A DNA stretch of 43,118 nt from Brevundimonas sp. (GCF_013823285.1 NZ_PNLV01000009.1:1-43118); one strand, 5' to 3'; shown: positions 26,847 to 37,386, numbered from the stretch's first letter. A program made the numbers and translations. Notes: generated by a model not told the origin, from the sequence alone.

Positions 26847-28205
26847 TCACTTCGCCGTCACCAAGAACCTCAAGGTGTAGTTGTCCAGTGTTCCCGGCAG
26901 CCGCCGGGGCGAGAGCCTCTCGGGCTCTTCCAGATTCATCGTCATTCGTGTGAGCAGGCGGCGCAGGGCCAACGAGGCGGTCATGGGTACAAAGTGCGCC
27001 GCCGGGCAGACTACCGGGCCGTGGCTGAACGGAACCAGGGCCAGGTCCGGCCGGACGATCCCGTCGGTCCACAAGGCCGGGTCGAACACGTGGGCCTGGT
27101 CCAGAGTTTCGTCGTCCCGATGGAAGAAGGGGGCGAAGATGAAGATGTGCACGTCCTCATCCAGACCGCCGCGCGCCCATCGGACCGGCCGTGTAGTTTC
27201 ACGGAGGATGGCGGGCGTTGTGGGCCACAGCCGCAGTGCTTCCAGAAAACAGGCGCGCAGATAGTCGAGAGACGGAACGGCTTTCCCCTCTGCAGCAGCA
27301 ATCTCGGCGCGCGCCTTTTCCTCCGCAGCGGAATGGGCCGAAAGCAGGGCCAGGGTTCGAAACAACGCCATGCCGCCTGGGTCGAAGGCGAACAGGTACT
27401 GCGGCAATTGATGGTGGGGCTGAAGGCCTGCTTCCGGACAAAGCTGGGCCATCCGACCCGCCAGGCTTTGGGGATCCGCCTTATCGACATAGCGGCGCAG
27501 ACTCCGCAGAAACGCCTCGCGGCCTTTCCGGTGCCTGGGACGCAGGAAGGCGTAATTCGCTCGGTAGCGCAGATCCTCAAGCAGGTCGGTCAGTTCCGTG
27601 TCGTCCCTCGCGTCGTCGCCCAGCACGATGCGCCTGACCGTGCGCATCCAACCGGTGAAAAAGCTGTCCCAGTCGAGAACGCCCTGCTCGAGAGCCTGGT
27701 CGCAGACCGCATCCATTTCTTCGGCCACGACCTTGGCGAACCGTTCGCTCATGGAGTGGATCGGACAACCGGTCTCCAGCGTCTCTTCGTTGAGCCGCCG
27801 CCGCTTTTCGCGATCGGCGCCCTTTGACGCGAGAACGACATGGGGCTCGAAGTGATTCAGGGCCGAGCGCTTTTCGCGGGTAGCCGCATCGAAGGGATCG
27901 GGTGAGCCTTCCAGCACCATGCGCACATCAGCTGGCGACAACAGCAGGGCCTGGCGTCGGAACGGGACCGCCAGAACCAGGGGCCCGGCCCCATGCTTGC
28001 GCCGCAGCGCCTGCAACCGTTTCACCGCCCGGTCGTCGAGGCCTTTCCGCTCAGCGTATCCCACCACCTTCCGGCGGCGGATGAGCGGGCCCTTCCCCAG
28101 AGTGGGAAGGATCACAGCCTTTAGGACAGCGAAGGTATCGAGGACGCCCGCGTGTGAGACCGCGTGTGGCGAAACGGCCATGAGAACGGGCTCAGTGCGG
28201 GTCAT
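26847..28205 (-). CDS. cytochrome P450
   Basis: 452 aa; ExxR helix EALRLWPTTPAILRET; heme-loop FSHGPVVCPAAHF. Confidence 0.88.
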   Translation of the reverse strand: MTRTEPVLMAVSPHAVSHAGVLDTFAVLKAVILPTLGKGPLIRRRKVVGYAERKGLDDRAVKRLQALRRKHGAGPLVLAVPFRRQALLLSPADVRMVLEGSPDPFDAATREKRSALNHFEPHVVLASKGADREKRRRLNEETLETGCPIHSMSERFAKVVAEEMDAVCDQALEQGVLDWDSFFTGWMRTVRRIVLGDDARDDTELTDLLEDLRYRANYAFLRPRHRKGREAFLRSLRRYVDKADPQSLAGRMAQLCPEAGLQPHHQLPQYLFAFDPGGMALFRTLALLSAHSAAEEKARAEIAAAEGKAVPSLDYLRACFLEALRLWPTTPAILRETTRPVRWARGGLDEDVHIFIFAPFFHRDDETLDQAHVFDPALWTDGIVRPDLALVPFSHGPVVCPAAHFVPMTASLALRRLLTRMTMNLEEPERLSPRRLPGTLDNYTLRFLVTAK

Positions 28206-28645
28206 GTGACCTCCAGCGTAAGACAGGACGATGCGCCTTTATCGAAGCGGCGCGCGACGCATCTGGAAGGACGAACGCCTTGGTCAGGAACCCGGTGACG
28301 TAGAGGGTAGTTCCTCAGAACCGTCTGCGACTCGTTGATCGAAAACGGACGCCAGGAAAGCCTCCCTGAACATCGCCGATGTTCCCGCGTGGAGGACTCC
28401 TCGTGCAGGCGGTTTTCCGGCGTTAGGCCGGGGTCTGCTCACCGAGGCGCCCCTTCAGCATATCCCGCTCTGATGATGAGTCCGAAGCCGACGGGACATC
28501 GATCGGGGCAATGCCTTTTGCACTGTCTCGGCTCGGATGTGCGCGCCCCGTGTCAGTTCCGGGCCCATCCGCGGTGGCGGTGCTCTTGGCTGAGAAGGGA
28601 ACAGATGGCCAGCACTGTATGTTCGCTTACTGAAGGAGAATGCGC

Positions 28646-28804
28646 ATGACCACAGGAAATCCCGAGGAGAAACCCCGGACCGCACCGGCGGAAGGCGACA
28701 ACGACCGCGAGGACACGACGCCCGAAATCGCCGCTGATGACGCCGGGGCCTCGGCCATGGCGGAACGGAAAGCCAAGAAGTTGGAACAGCGGGAAAAGTC
28801 ATGA
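28646..28804 (+). CDS. small hydrophilic hypothetical protein
   Basis: 52 aa MTTGNPEEKPRTAPAEGDNDREDTTPEIAADDAGASAMAERKAKKLEQREKS; AAGGAG upstream; ATGA overlap with the next gene. Confidence 0.6.
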   Translation: MTTGNPEEKPRTAPAEGDNDREDTTPEIAADDAGASAMAERKAKKLEQREKS

Positions 28805-29127
28805 AGAAGCCGCGCCCTTCGACGCCCCCTGAGCCCTACACCCCCGGGGAACAGATGGATCGACCCATCAAGCCCGTCGAACGCGAGGTCATGAACCGGG
28901 AAGCCGCCACATTGGCCATGCGCTCGCACCACCATGCGTTTGCAGGGTCAGCCCAAGGCGTGGGCAGCGTCGCCTTCGACGACCCCGGAGCGTATGACGT
29001 CAGCCAGCCCGCTGTTCAACCGGAGCAGCGGCTCAACTCCGATCCAGCGGCCACGCCGCATTCCGATCCGTGTCCGAGCGCCGAGGCCAGCCGTATTCGC
29101 GCGGGGGGCTTGGCTCCGGGGGAGTAG
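28801..29127 (+). CDS. hypothetical protein
   Basis: 108 aa MKKPRPSTPPEPYTPGEQMDRPIKPVEREVMNREAATLAMRSHHHAFAGSAQGVGSVAFDDPGAY...; translationally coupled; partial decayed paralogue at about 26.6 kb. Confidence 0.65.
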   Translation: MKKPRPSTPPEPYTPGEQMDRPIKPVEREVMNREAATLAMRSHHHAFAGSAQGVGSVAFDDPGAYDVSQPAVQPEQRLNSDPAATPHSDPCPSAEASRIRAGGLAPGE

Positions 29128-29587
29128 GCTGCCTGTGGGGAGGCTGACTCCCGCAGCTTACCATATGGCCACTTGATCCCCTCAGGATGTGTTCTCCCAG
29201 CGAGCATGGGCGCCCGCTGGACCAGCGTGGCCTCGCCCGAGCCGAGGCTCCCGATTTTGTGCGCAACCAGCTTGATTGCGTCGCGTTCCCTCGTGGCGGC
29301 TGGAGGCCGCTTGAATGCGATCATCCCAAGAGTGCAAGGCCAAAGCCCGCGAGATGGACGGCTTGGCCAGGGAGGCGACAGCAGACCCCATTCGGGCTGG
29401 TTTTCTTTCAATGGCGGCGCATTGGCGAGAGCTAGCCGTCGTTGCGGCATATCAAGAGGCGATGAAGCGTCGCTAATGTCGGCTCAGCGACAGACCGTCT
29501 GCTGTGACGCGGCTATTGTGATGTGGAACCGCTGGCCGCCATCGTCGCCGGCCGCCCTTCCTGGACCCTGCAATGCGGGAGACGGAA

Positions 29588-29821
29588 ATGACCTATTTTT
29601 GCTTTATCGAGTCCTCCATCTTGTCCGTTCCCCATATGGAACCCTTGGTCGCGGACGACCTGGACGAAGCAAAACTGGAAGCCGAAGCCCTCCTCGGCCA
29701 GCACGCCAGTGGTTATGCGGCACATATCGTTAAGGACGAGAGGCGGCTGACCAGCATTCGCCGAGCCCGCGCACCGAAGGCTGCCCCTTTGGAAAATGGA
29801 CCTGCGCCGTCGTCCCTTTAG
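29588..29821 (+). CDS. hypothetical protein
   Basis: 77 aa MTYFCFIESSILSVPHMEPLVADDLDEAKLEAEALLGQHASGYAAHIVKDERRL; ATG preceded by GGGAGA. Confidence 0.6.
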   Translation: MTYFCFIESSILSVPHMEPLVADDLDEAKLEAEALLGQHASGYAAHIVKDERRLTSIRRARAPKAAPLENGPAPSSL

Positions 29822-30082
29822 GTCCGCGCATAAACGCGCGCCGCACCCTTCAGACAACGTCCTCCGCGGCGGATTTCGTTGAACGAAAGTCGCCTTTCTG
29901 GCGGGGAGTGCCAGTCCGCTCCTGGCGCAAGGCGGACCGGAGACTGCCCGGCTAGAGTTCTAGTCGCTGTTTTCACCACAACATGTGCGCTACCAGGAAG
30001 CCCCTAGCAGTAGGGACCGACATAGGTACCGGACGGCATTCCACATAAAAAAATCTAATTATTCCGCCGTTTAATTGGGCGG

Positions 30083-30172
<90 letters not shown>

Positions 30173-30256
30173 GCGGTCGCTGTTTCCCCTGGGGGTGGTC
30201 GAGCGAGGCGGGATGTCTAATCGGCCCGGGCGTTTCCCGCAAGCGTTCCGTTGCGA

Positions 30257-31213
30257 TTATCGCTGGCCGGGCAGGGACAAGCCGGTGACGCCGCCGCCGG
30301 AGGCCTCGGCGCCCCGGTAGCGATAGAGTTCGGCGGGCCGCCCGCCGGTGGCGGCGCTCAGCCGTCCGGTGGGTTCGACCAGGCCGGTGCGCTCCACGCC
30401 GCGGCGGAAATTCTGCTTGTGCAGCGACAGGCCCGAGACCGCCTCCGCTGCGGCCTGCAACTGGGACAGGGTGAAGGTGTCCGGCGTCAGGTCGAACAGC
30501 ACCGGGCGGTATTTCAACTTGCTGCGCAGACGGCCGATCGCGGTGGCCAGAATGCGGCGGTGGTCCGACACCATGGCGCGGCCCGGGATGGCGCCGGGGG
30601 CGGACTGCCCGTGGTCGCGCACCGCTTCGGGCGTCAGGCCGGCCTCATAGAGCAGTTCGTAACGCTCCAGCACCTGCTGCTCGTTCCAGCGCCCGCCCTT
30701 CAGGGCGAACAGACGCTCGGCCCGGGCCGCGCGGGGGGCTGCATCCGGACCGGCCGCCCATGCCGCCAGGGCGGGCGCGATCAGCCGGTCGATCATGTCC
30801 GGCCGCCCCCGGCGCCAGTCCTCCCACGGGAAGAATTCCAGAACCGGCGTCCAGGCGGACCCGGGGCCGGCCACCGCGCTCGGGTCATGGGTCAGGGCCA
30901 GATAGCCCACCGAGACCACGCGCCGGGCGCCCACGCCCATCTCAGCGCGCGGCGATTCCCGCCCCGCGTCGCCGAAGGTGTAGAGTTGCTCCACATAGCC
31001 TAGGGGAAAGGTGGTCTGTTCGGCCACGAAATCGCGCAGGGCCAGTTCGAAGGTGCGGTGCCGGGTCGGCTCGAACGGGCCGAAGGGCAGGCCGGCGCCG
31101 TCGGGGCCGCCCCCGGTGGTCAGCACCACCGCCTCGCCGTCGCGCAGGGCGAACACCACCACCGACAGCCCGATCAGCACGCCTTGGTCCTGAACGGCGC
31201 GGTTCATGGTCAC
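30257..31213 (-). CDS. NUDIX-like/NrtR-type transcriptional regulator
   Basis: N-terminal degenerate Nudix domain plus C-terminal winged helix (YRPVLFDLTPDTFTLSQLQAAAEAV...LHKQNFRRGVERTGLVEPTG). Confidence 0.82.
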   Translation of the reverse strand: MTMNRAVQDQGVLIGLSVVVFALRDGEAVVLTTGGGPDGAGLPFGPFEPTRHRTFELALRDFVAEQTTFPLGYVEQLYTFGDAGRESPRAEMGVGARRVVSVGYLALTHDPSAVAGPGSAWTPVLEFFPWEDWRRGRPDMIDRLIAPALAAWAAGPDAAPRAARAERLFALKGGRWNEQQVLERYELLYEAGLTPEAVRDHGQSAPGAIPGRAMVSDHRRILATAIGRLRSKLKYRPVLFDLTPDTFTLSQLQAAAEAVSGLSLHKQNFRRGVERTGLVEPTGRLSAATGGRPAELYRYRGAEASGGGVTGLSLPGQR

Positions 31214-31863
31214 TCCGTGTGCCAGGCGTCGGGGGCGGGCAGGGCGCCCATGGCCCCGGCCAGCAGGCGATAGCGCTCCAGATACCGCGCCTGGGCCTGG
31301 CCTGCGGGCAGGGGCTGGATGACAAGATCATAGTCCGGGGGCGGGGCGCCGAACAGGCGCAGGGACTCCTTGCGATCGAACCCCGCCAGCTGCGTCGCCT
31401 CGAAGAAGGCGCAGGCCCGGTCGGCCTTCTTTATCAGGCTCTTGACGGCCACGGGCGACTTCGGCGGCAGGCCGAAACGCAGGTGAATGGCGCTTTCCAG
31501 CCGCGCCTCGAATTCCTTGTAGTTGAAGCCCAGGGCCGATTTGAACGGCGAGATCATATCGCCGATCACATATTCGGAGGCGTCATGCAGCAGGGCCGCA
31601 AGCCGCCATTTTGGCGCGATGTCCGGCTGGATGTGGGCCACGATCTCCTCGACCACAACGCTGTGCTGGGCGACCGAAAAGGCGTGGTCGCCGAGGGTCT
31701 GGCCGTTCCAGCGGGCGACCCGGGCCAGGCCGTGGGCGATGTCCTCGATCTCGATGTCGAAGGGCGACGGATCCAGCAGGTCCAGCCGCCGGCCGGACAG
31801 CATCCGCTGCCAGGCGCGGGGCGCCTTTTCGCTGGGTCTCTTTCGCGTCTGGGCCAAGATCAC
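31210..31863 (-). CDS. HD-domain phosphohydrolase (YfbR-like)
   Basis: ARWNGQT...FSVAQHSVVVEEI...RLAALLHDASEYVIGDMISPFK. Confidence 0.85.
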   Translation of the reverse strand: MILAQTRKRPSEKAPRAWQRMLSGRRLDLLDPSPFDIEIEDIAHGLARVARWNGQTLGDHAFSVAQHSVVVEEIVAHIQPDIAPKWRLAALLHDASEYVIGDMISPFKSALGFNYKEFEARLESAIHLRFGLPPKSPVAVKSLIKKADRACAFFEATQLAGFDRKESLRLFGAPPPDYDLVIQPLPAGQAQARYLERYRLLAGAMGALPAPDAWHTE

Positions 31864-31926
31864 TCCGTCGGTTCGAGGCCCCGGACGTGACGCATTCGCG
31901 CACAGCGATCAAGCCCGTCGGCCCGC

Positions 31927-32751
31927 TTATTCCCCGACGTTCAGACGAACCAGGGACTTGGCCCCGTCGAACACCTCGTCCTCGCGGCGATCCTTGCTGC
32001 GCACCACGGCCACGATCAGGGGGCCGCCCTCGGGGCCGCGCGCCTCGTATCCCACGAGACGCCAGCCCAGGTCCGAGCCGCGCTCGTCCACCAGAATGTA
32101 GGTGGCGCGGACGCCGTGCGCGGTGTCGCGGGTGCGAATCTCCACCGCCTCCTCCCGGGCGCGGATGCGCACGGCCTCGTTGTCGGTGCTGATGTTCACC
32201 TGGTCCCCGGCTTCATCGCTGCGGATGCTGAAGCCGCCGACGCGCACCCTGGACTGGCCGCCGTCGGTGTCGATGCTGATGCCGGGGATGCGGACCCTGG
32301 CGTTTTCACCCTCGGTTTCTATGGTCACGCCGGGAACCTGAACGGCCACGTTGTCGCCGTTCGCTGCTGAGGCGGAGGCCGGGGATCCTGCGTCAGCGGT
32401 CGCCATCGCAAGGGCGCCGCCCACCCGTTCGATCGCCGAAGGCAGCAGCGCCTGGACCTCGGCTTCCAGCGCATCCAGGGCGGCCAGCCCCTCGCCCTCC
32501 AGGCGGATCAGCCGCAGGGTGACCTGGGAGCCGCGCGGACCGGTGTATTCGCAGGACAGGCCGTCGGCGGCCGGCGCGCCTCTGCGGGTCAGCACCTCAT
32601 GGGTCTGGGGGCACTGGAGGGTGTCCACCATGCGCAGGGCGCCGCTGGACTCGGCGCTCTGATCGCTGTCGCGAGAGATGCGGATGGAGGGCTCGGTGTC
32701 GCAGGCCGCCAGCAGGGCCGCCAGGCAGATCGGAAGGATGAGGGCGCGCAT
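31927..32751 (-). CDS. hypothetical lipoprotein
   Basis: MRALILPICLAALLAACDTEPSIRISRDSD lipobox; 274 aa. Confidence 0.75.
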   Translation of the reverse strand: MRALILPICLAALLAACDTEPSIRISRDSDQSAESSGALRMVDTLQCPQTHEVLTRRGAPAADGLSCEYTGPRGSQVTLRLIRLEGEGLAALDALEAEVQALLPSAIERVGGALAMATADAGSPASASAANGDNVAVQVPGVTIETEGENARVRIPGISIDTDGGQSRVRVGGFSIRSDEAGDQVNISTDNEAVRIRAREEAVEIRTRDTAHGVRATYILVDERGSDLGWRLVGYEARGPEGGPLIVAVVRSKDRREDEVFDGAKSLVRLNVGE

Positions 32752-32837
32752 GGTGTCGGCTCCTGTTACTGCCCTATTGTGCGCCGGGGTTTTTCAGACG
32801 CCAGTGAAATCGCGGTAATCGGTCCTGACGGAACCCG

Positions 32838-33698
<861 letters not shown>

Positions 33699-33760
33699 TC
33701 GTCCACTCCGTCCATGAGAGACCCGAGTGGGTAGCGGATCAGGACGCACCTGAACAGGGT

Positions 33761-33952
33761 TCAGGTGATGCGCTTGGGCGTCGCAGGGTCGCTGGCGGGG
33801 AAGGTCTCCTCGACAGCCTCGTCCACCAGGTCCTCCTGACGATCCTTCGCCGTGCGGTCCTTGTCGTCGAGCTGATCGGGCTTGCCCTCTTCCGGCGGAA
33901 CCTTGCGGGCGTAGGGGGCGTCGATGTCGTCGTCTCGCTTGTGGTCGGTCAT
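33761..33952 (-). CDS. hypothetical protein
   Basis: 63 aa MTDHKRDDDIDAPYARKVPPEEGKPDQLDDKDRTAKDRQEDLVDEAVEETFPASDPATPKRIT. Confidence 0.7.
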   Translation of the reverse strand: MTDHKRDDDIDAPYARKVPPEEGKPDQLDDKDRTAKDRQEDLVDEAVEETFPASDPATPKRIT

Positions 33953-34374
33953 CAGGCTTCCTTCCGTGGGTGTTCGTCGGGGCCGTAGCCCAAGGCGTCG
34001 ATGTCGTCGTCGTCCAGGCGGCGGGACTCCCAGTGCGCGGCCGAACCCTGCGCGCCCTTGACGTTGCGCATCAGGCCGGAGGGCACCAGTTCGATCTCAT
34101 CGGCGCCGTACTCGCCGTCGCTTTCGGCGTCCTGTTCATTCAGGGGCTGATCGCCCTCGTTGAGCCGGGCGTCAGCATGGGGGTCGACGCCGTCCAGGGC
34201 CTGGACATCGTCCAGCTCCAGATCCTCGTCGTCTGCGTCGCCCGCTTCCTGGGTGACGTCCAGAACATCCATCTCCTCCAGGGCGACGTCGCCGTCGCCC
34301 TCGTCGTCCAGATGGGTCTCGTCGAAAGTCTCGGACTGATCCTGTTCTTCGGGTTCTTCCGGGCGTTCGGCCAT
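33952..34374 (-). CDS. acidic hypothetical protein
   Basis: 140 aa very acidic ORF, ATGA-type coupling with the downstream gene. Confidence 0.7.
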   Translation of the reverse strand: MAERPEEPEEQDQSETFDETHLDDEGDGDVALEEMDVLDVTQEAGDADDEDLELDDVQALDGVDPHADARLNEGDQPLNEQDAESDGEYGADEIELVPSGLMRNVKGAQGSAAHWESRRLDDDDIDALGYGPDEHPRKEA

Positions 34375-34414
34375 TGTCTCGGCTCCCTTTGTCCGGGAGT
34401 GAAACGTGCGGCGA

Positions 34415-36205
34415 TCAGGCGGCGTTCCGACCCGCCGAAGATATTCGCGCCAGTTCGACGGCCATCTCGGCCATCACCGCGTCCCAGCGCCCGAACGAGC
34501 CCGCCGCCCAGCCCCGCATGCGCGGATAGAAGGGATAGGTCTTGCCCGTGCCCAGCAGGTGCCAGTCGTCCGGCGCCTGGATCATCCAGGTGTTCGCTCC
34601 CACCGCCGCGGCGATGTTGGTGCCTGCGATTCCCGGGCCGATCACCAGGTCCAGAGCCGCCGACAGGGCGGCCACGTCCTCAAGATCGTCCTTGAGGTTG
34701 ATGGGCGGAGTCCAGATCTCCAGACCCTCCGCCTCGGCCTGGGCCAGTTCGGCGGCGGTGTCGCCGCACTGAAGGTTGACCATGACGCAGCCGGGCGTGG
34801 TCAGGATCGGCCGCCACTGGTCGAAGGGCGAGAAATAGCGCGACCGCACGCCTTTCAGCACCAGGCTCTTCCAGTGAAGCCCCACCTTGAAGCCGTCGCC
34901 CAGCCCCGCCAGTTCGCTCCGCCAGCGCGCGACGCGCTCCGGCTCGGGCGTCATATAGCCCGCGTGGTCCGGGAAGGCCTCCAGCGTCGGGCGGAAAGGC
35001 GCCATCAGGCTGGCCATGGGCAGCCAGCCGTCCAACGCGCCATGCTCTTGCATGAACGGCGCGAAGCGGATCAGCCGTCCGGCCTTTCGCACCGCCTGGT
35101 GCGCGCCGACCACGGCGCCGGGGAAGCTGCGCTGGAAGATCGAGACCAGTCTCGGCTCCACCGCCAGAAACACCTTCCCCTCCGGCCCCACCGCCCGGAT
35201 CAGGTCGGGGATCATGTTGGCGAAGATGAATTCGTCGGCGACGCCCTGTTCGCCCACCGCCAGGATGCGCTTGCCCTCCAGCGGCTGGTCCGGCGTCCAG
35301 CGCGGGCCGTCGGCCATGATGGCGATGGCGTCGGGCATGACCGGGTCCAGCCGCACCTCATAGGCCTCATAGCCCTCCTTGAGGCGGCCGGAGGCCATCA
35401 GGGTCAGGGCCCGGGCCATGGTCATCATGCCGGTTTCGTATCCGGGCGCGGCGTGGGGCAGGGCCGCCTCGATATCCTCCAGCGCTCCTTCGAAATCACC
35501 CAGAGGCTGGCGCGCGTTGCCGCGATTGTAGCGCGCCTTGGCGAAGCCCGGCTCCAGCCGAAGGGCCTCGTCATAGAAGGTCATGGCGGTGGCCATGTCG
35601 CCCTGGTCGCCCATCACGGTGCCCAGGGTGTTCCACATCAGGGCGCTCTCCGGCGCGGTCTGCAGCCGGGCGCGCAGCACCTCGATGGCCTGATCGTAGC
35701 GGTTCTGGTCGCGCAGCACGCAGGCCAGATTGTTGATCGCCTCGATGTGCTCCGGGTCCGCCGCCAGATAGTGCAGCAGCAATTTCTCGGCGATCTCCAG
35801 ATAGCCCAGACGCTGGGCCAGGCGCGCCAGGTCCTGCGCCACCGCCGTGTCCCGGGGCAGCAGCTTCAGGGCCGCCTCATAGGCGTTCAGCGCCTGCACC
35901 AGATCGCCGGCCTTTTCGCGCGCGATGGCCAGCACATGCCAGGCCACGCCGTGCTGGCTGTCCAGCTCCAGCGCCTTCAGGGCCTTCTTGCTGGCGGCCT
36001 CATAGTCATGGATGCGAAGATCGGCGACGGCGGCCTTCAACTGGGCCAGGGCCGCGCGGGCCTGCTTTTTCGCTTTCCCGCCGTCCCGGGCCAGAACGCG
36101 CGACAACCGTCCAACGGCCTCGGGCGAGGCGGCGTCACCGGCGGCGGCGTCGGCGGCGCGAGCCAGCCCCGGCAGGGCGGTCGGCGCCTCGAATGCGATG
36201 CTCAA
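34415..36205 (-). CDS. TPR-repeat protein with glycosyltransferase-like C-terminus (flagellar locus)
   Basis: Repeated TPR pattern (ALMWNTLGTVMGDQGDMATAMTFYDEALRLEPGFAKARYNRGNA...) and C-terminal domain ending AVGANTWMIQAPDDWHLLGTGKTYPFYPRMRGW; divergent from flbT. Confidence 0.8.
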   Translation of the reverse strand: MSIAFEAPTALPGLARAADAAAGDAASPEAVGRLSRVLARDGGKAKKQARAALAQLKAAVADLRIHDYEAASKKALKALELDSQHGVAWHVLAIAREKAGDLVQALNAYEAALKLLPRDTAVAQDLARLAQRLGYLEIAEKLLLHYLAADPEHIEAINNLACVLRDQNRYDQAIEVLRARLQTAPESALMWNTLGTVMGDQGDMATAMTFYDEALRLEPGFAKARYNRGNARQPLGDFEGALEDIEAALPHAAPGYETGMMTMARALTLMASGRLKEGYEAYEVRLDPVMPDAIAIMADGPRWTPDQPLEGKRILAVGEQGVADEFIFANMIPDLIRAVGPEGKVFLAVEPRLVSIFQRSFPGAVVGAHQAVRKAGRLIRFAPFMQEHGALDGWLPMASLMAPFRPTLEAFPDHAGYMTPEPERVARWRSELAGLGDGFKVGLHWKSLVLKGVRSRYFSPFDQWRPILTTPGCVMVNLQCGDTAAELAQAEAEGLEIWTPPINLKDDLEDVAALSAALDLVIGPGIAGTNIAAAVGANTWMIQAPDDWHLLGTGKTYPFYPRMRGWAAGSFGRWDAVMAEMAVELARISSAGRNAA

Positions 36206-36327
36206 GTCTGATCTCCCGGACTCGGATTTCCCTTATGCTGCCGCCCGAAACACAAGGGATGGTTAACCACGTTTGTTTAATCAGCGTCAGGCGAGCTCCG
36301 GTAGGTCTGGGGCGCCGGAGGGTCGTC

Positions 36328-36747
36328 ATGCCGCTGAAACTGTCGCTCAAGCCGGGCGAGAAATTCGTCCTCAACGGCGCTGTCGTCCAGAACGGCGACC
36401 GCCGCGGCGTTCTTCTGCTCCAGAACAAGGCCTCGGTCCTGCGCGAGAAGGACATCATGCAGGCCGACGAGGTGACCACGCCGGCGCGCCGCATCTATTT
36501 CCCGGTCATGATGATGTACCTGGACGAGTCTTCGGCGGACAAATTCTACGACGAGTTCGCCATGCGCCTGTCCGAGTTCATGGGCGCCACCCGTAATCCG
36601 GACACCATGGCCGACTGTGTGGCCGCCTCACGGCACGTGATGGCCCGCGAATATTACAAGGCCCTGATGGCCGCCCGCAAACTGGTTGAATACGAAGAGT
36701 CGAGGATCGGCGATGTCGCTTCAGGCCTACAAGACAGCGACCGCTAG
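36328..36747 (+). CDS. flbT: flagellar biosynthesis repressor FlbT
   Basis: [44 protein letters not shown]. Confidence 0.93.
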   Translation: MPLKLSLKPGEKFVLNGAVVQNGDRRGVLLLQNKASVLREKDIMQADEVTTPARRIYFPVMMMYLDESSADKFYDEFAMRLSEFMGATRNPDTMADCVAASRHVMAREYYKALMAARKLVEYEESRIGDVASGLQDSDR

Positions 36748-37081
36748 GGCGGAGAACCCGCGAGAGGCGGAATACCGTCTGTTCGGCCAGGTCACGCGGG
36801 CGCTCATGGAGGCTTCACGCGCAGACCCGACCGACCTCAAGACGCGCATCGACGCCCTGGACTGGAACCGGCGCCTGTGGTCGACTCTGGCCACGGATTG
36901 CTCCAATCCCGACAACAGCCTGCCGGCCCCGCTGCGCGCGCAGCTCATCTCCATCAGCCTGTTCGTCAGCCGCCACTCCTCGGCCGTCATGCGTCGCGAG
37001 GAGGATTTCGAACCCCTGATCGACATCAACAAGATGATCATGCAGGGCCTGGCTGCCGCCTCGGGCGCCCAGGCGGCGTAG
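36713..37081 (+). CDS. flaF: flagellar biosynthesis regulator FlaF
   Basis: [34 protein letters not shown]...[13 protein letters not shown]; overlaps flbT. Confidence 0.93.
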   Translation: MSLQAYKTATARAENPREAEYRLFGQVTRALMEASRADPTDLKTRIDALDWNRRLWSTLATDCSNPDNSLPAPLRAQLISISLFVSRHSSAVMRREEDFEPLIDINKMIMQGLAAASGAQAA

Positions 37082-37092
37082 GGGGCGCCTGA

Positions 37093-37137
37093 TCCTCCCC
37101 CATCGGGGGAGGGGGACCGCGTAGCGGGGGAGGGGGC
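37093..37137. repeat. GC-rich REP-like palindromic element
   Basis: CCTCCCCCATCGGGGGAGG hairpin followed by GGGACCGCGTAGCGGGGGAGGGGGC; intergenic. Confidence 0.6.
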
Positions 37138-37275
37138 CGGCCGGCAGGATGGATGCTCGACCGCCGCGCGTCCGTCTGCGATCCAGCCCCACCCACACCC
37201 GCACAGCCCGGCTTCAGCCCCCTGCCGTCGCGGGCGCCTTGGCGCGCCTGCAATCGGCAAAAGCTTCCCCCGGGG

Positions 37276-37293
37276 CCCGGCAGAAATCGCGCG
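37276..37293. promoter_or_regulatory. candidate FlbD-binding (ftr-like) enhancer
   Basis: CCCGGCAGAAATCGCGCG, with a second ATCGGCAAAAGC at about 37252; upstream of a sigma-54 promoter. Confidence 0.45.
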
Positions 37294-37341
37294 TTAGCGG
37301 GGGCGGCGCCGTCATTCCCTTGATAATCAAACACCTGATGT

Positions 37342-37356
37342 CGGCCCGATCCTTGC
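37342..37356 (+). promoter_or_regulatory. sigma-54 (-24/-12) promoter for flagellin
   Basis: cGGCCCGATCCTTGC: GG-N10-GC spacing, TTGC -12 element; about 80 nt upstream of the flagellin ATG. Confidence 0.7.
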
Positions 37357-37386
37357 GGGAGCGTGCGCGAGCCAGAACCAGCTCGG

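Noticed and set aside
29128-29570. Overlapping ORFs on both strands
   Set aside because: Mutually overlapping, no RBS or domain; probably non-coding or degenerate.
30040-30082. Terminator after tRNA-Ser (CCGCC...GGCGG then T-run)
   Set aside because: The hairpin uses only 5-6 bp and the T-run starts about 11 nt later; too weak to annotate.
34406-36211. 601-aa plus-strand ORF
   Set aside because: Complete antisense of the TPR protein; repeat-driven shadow.
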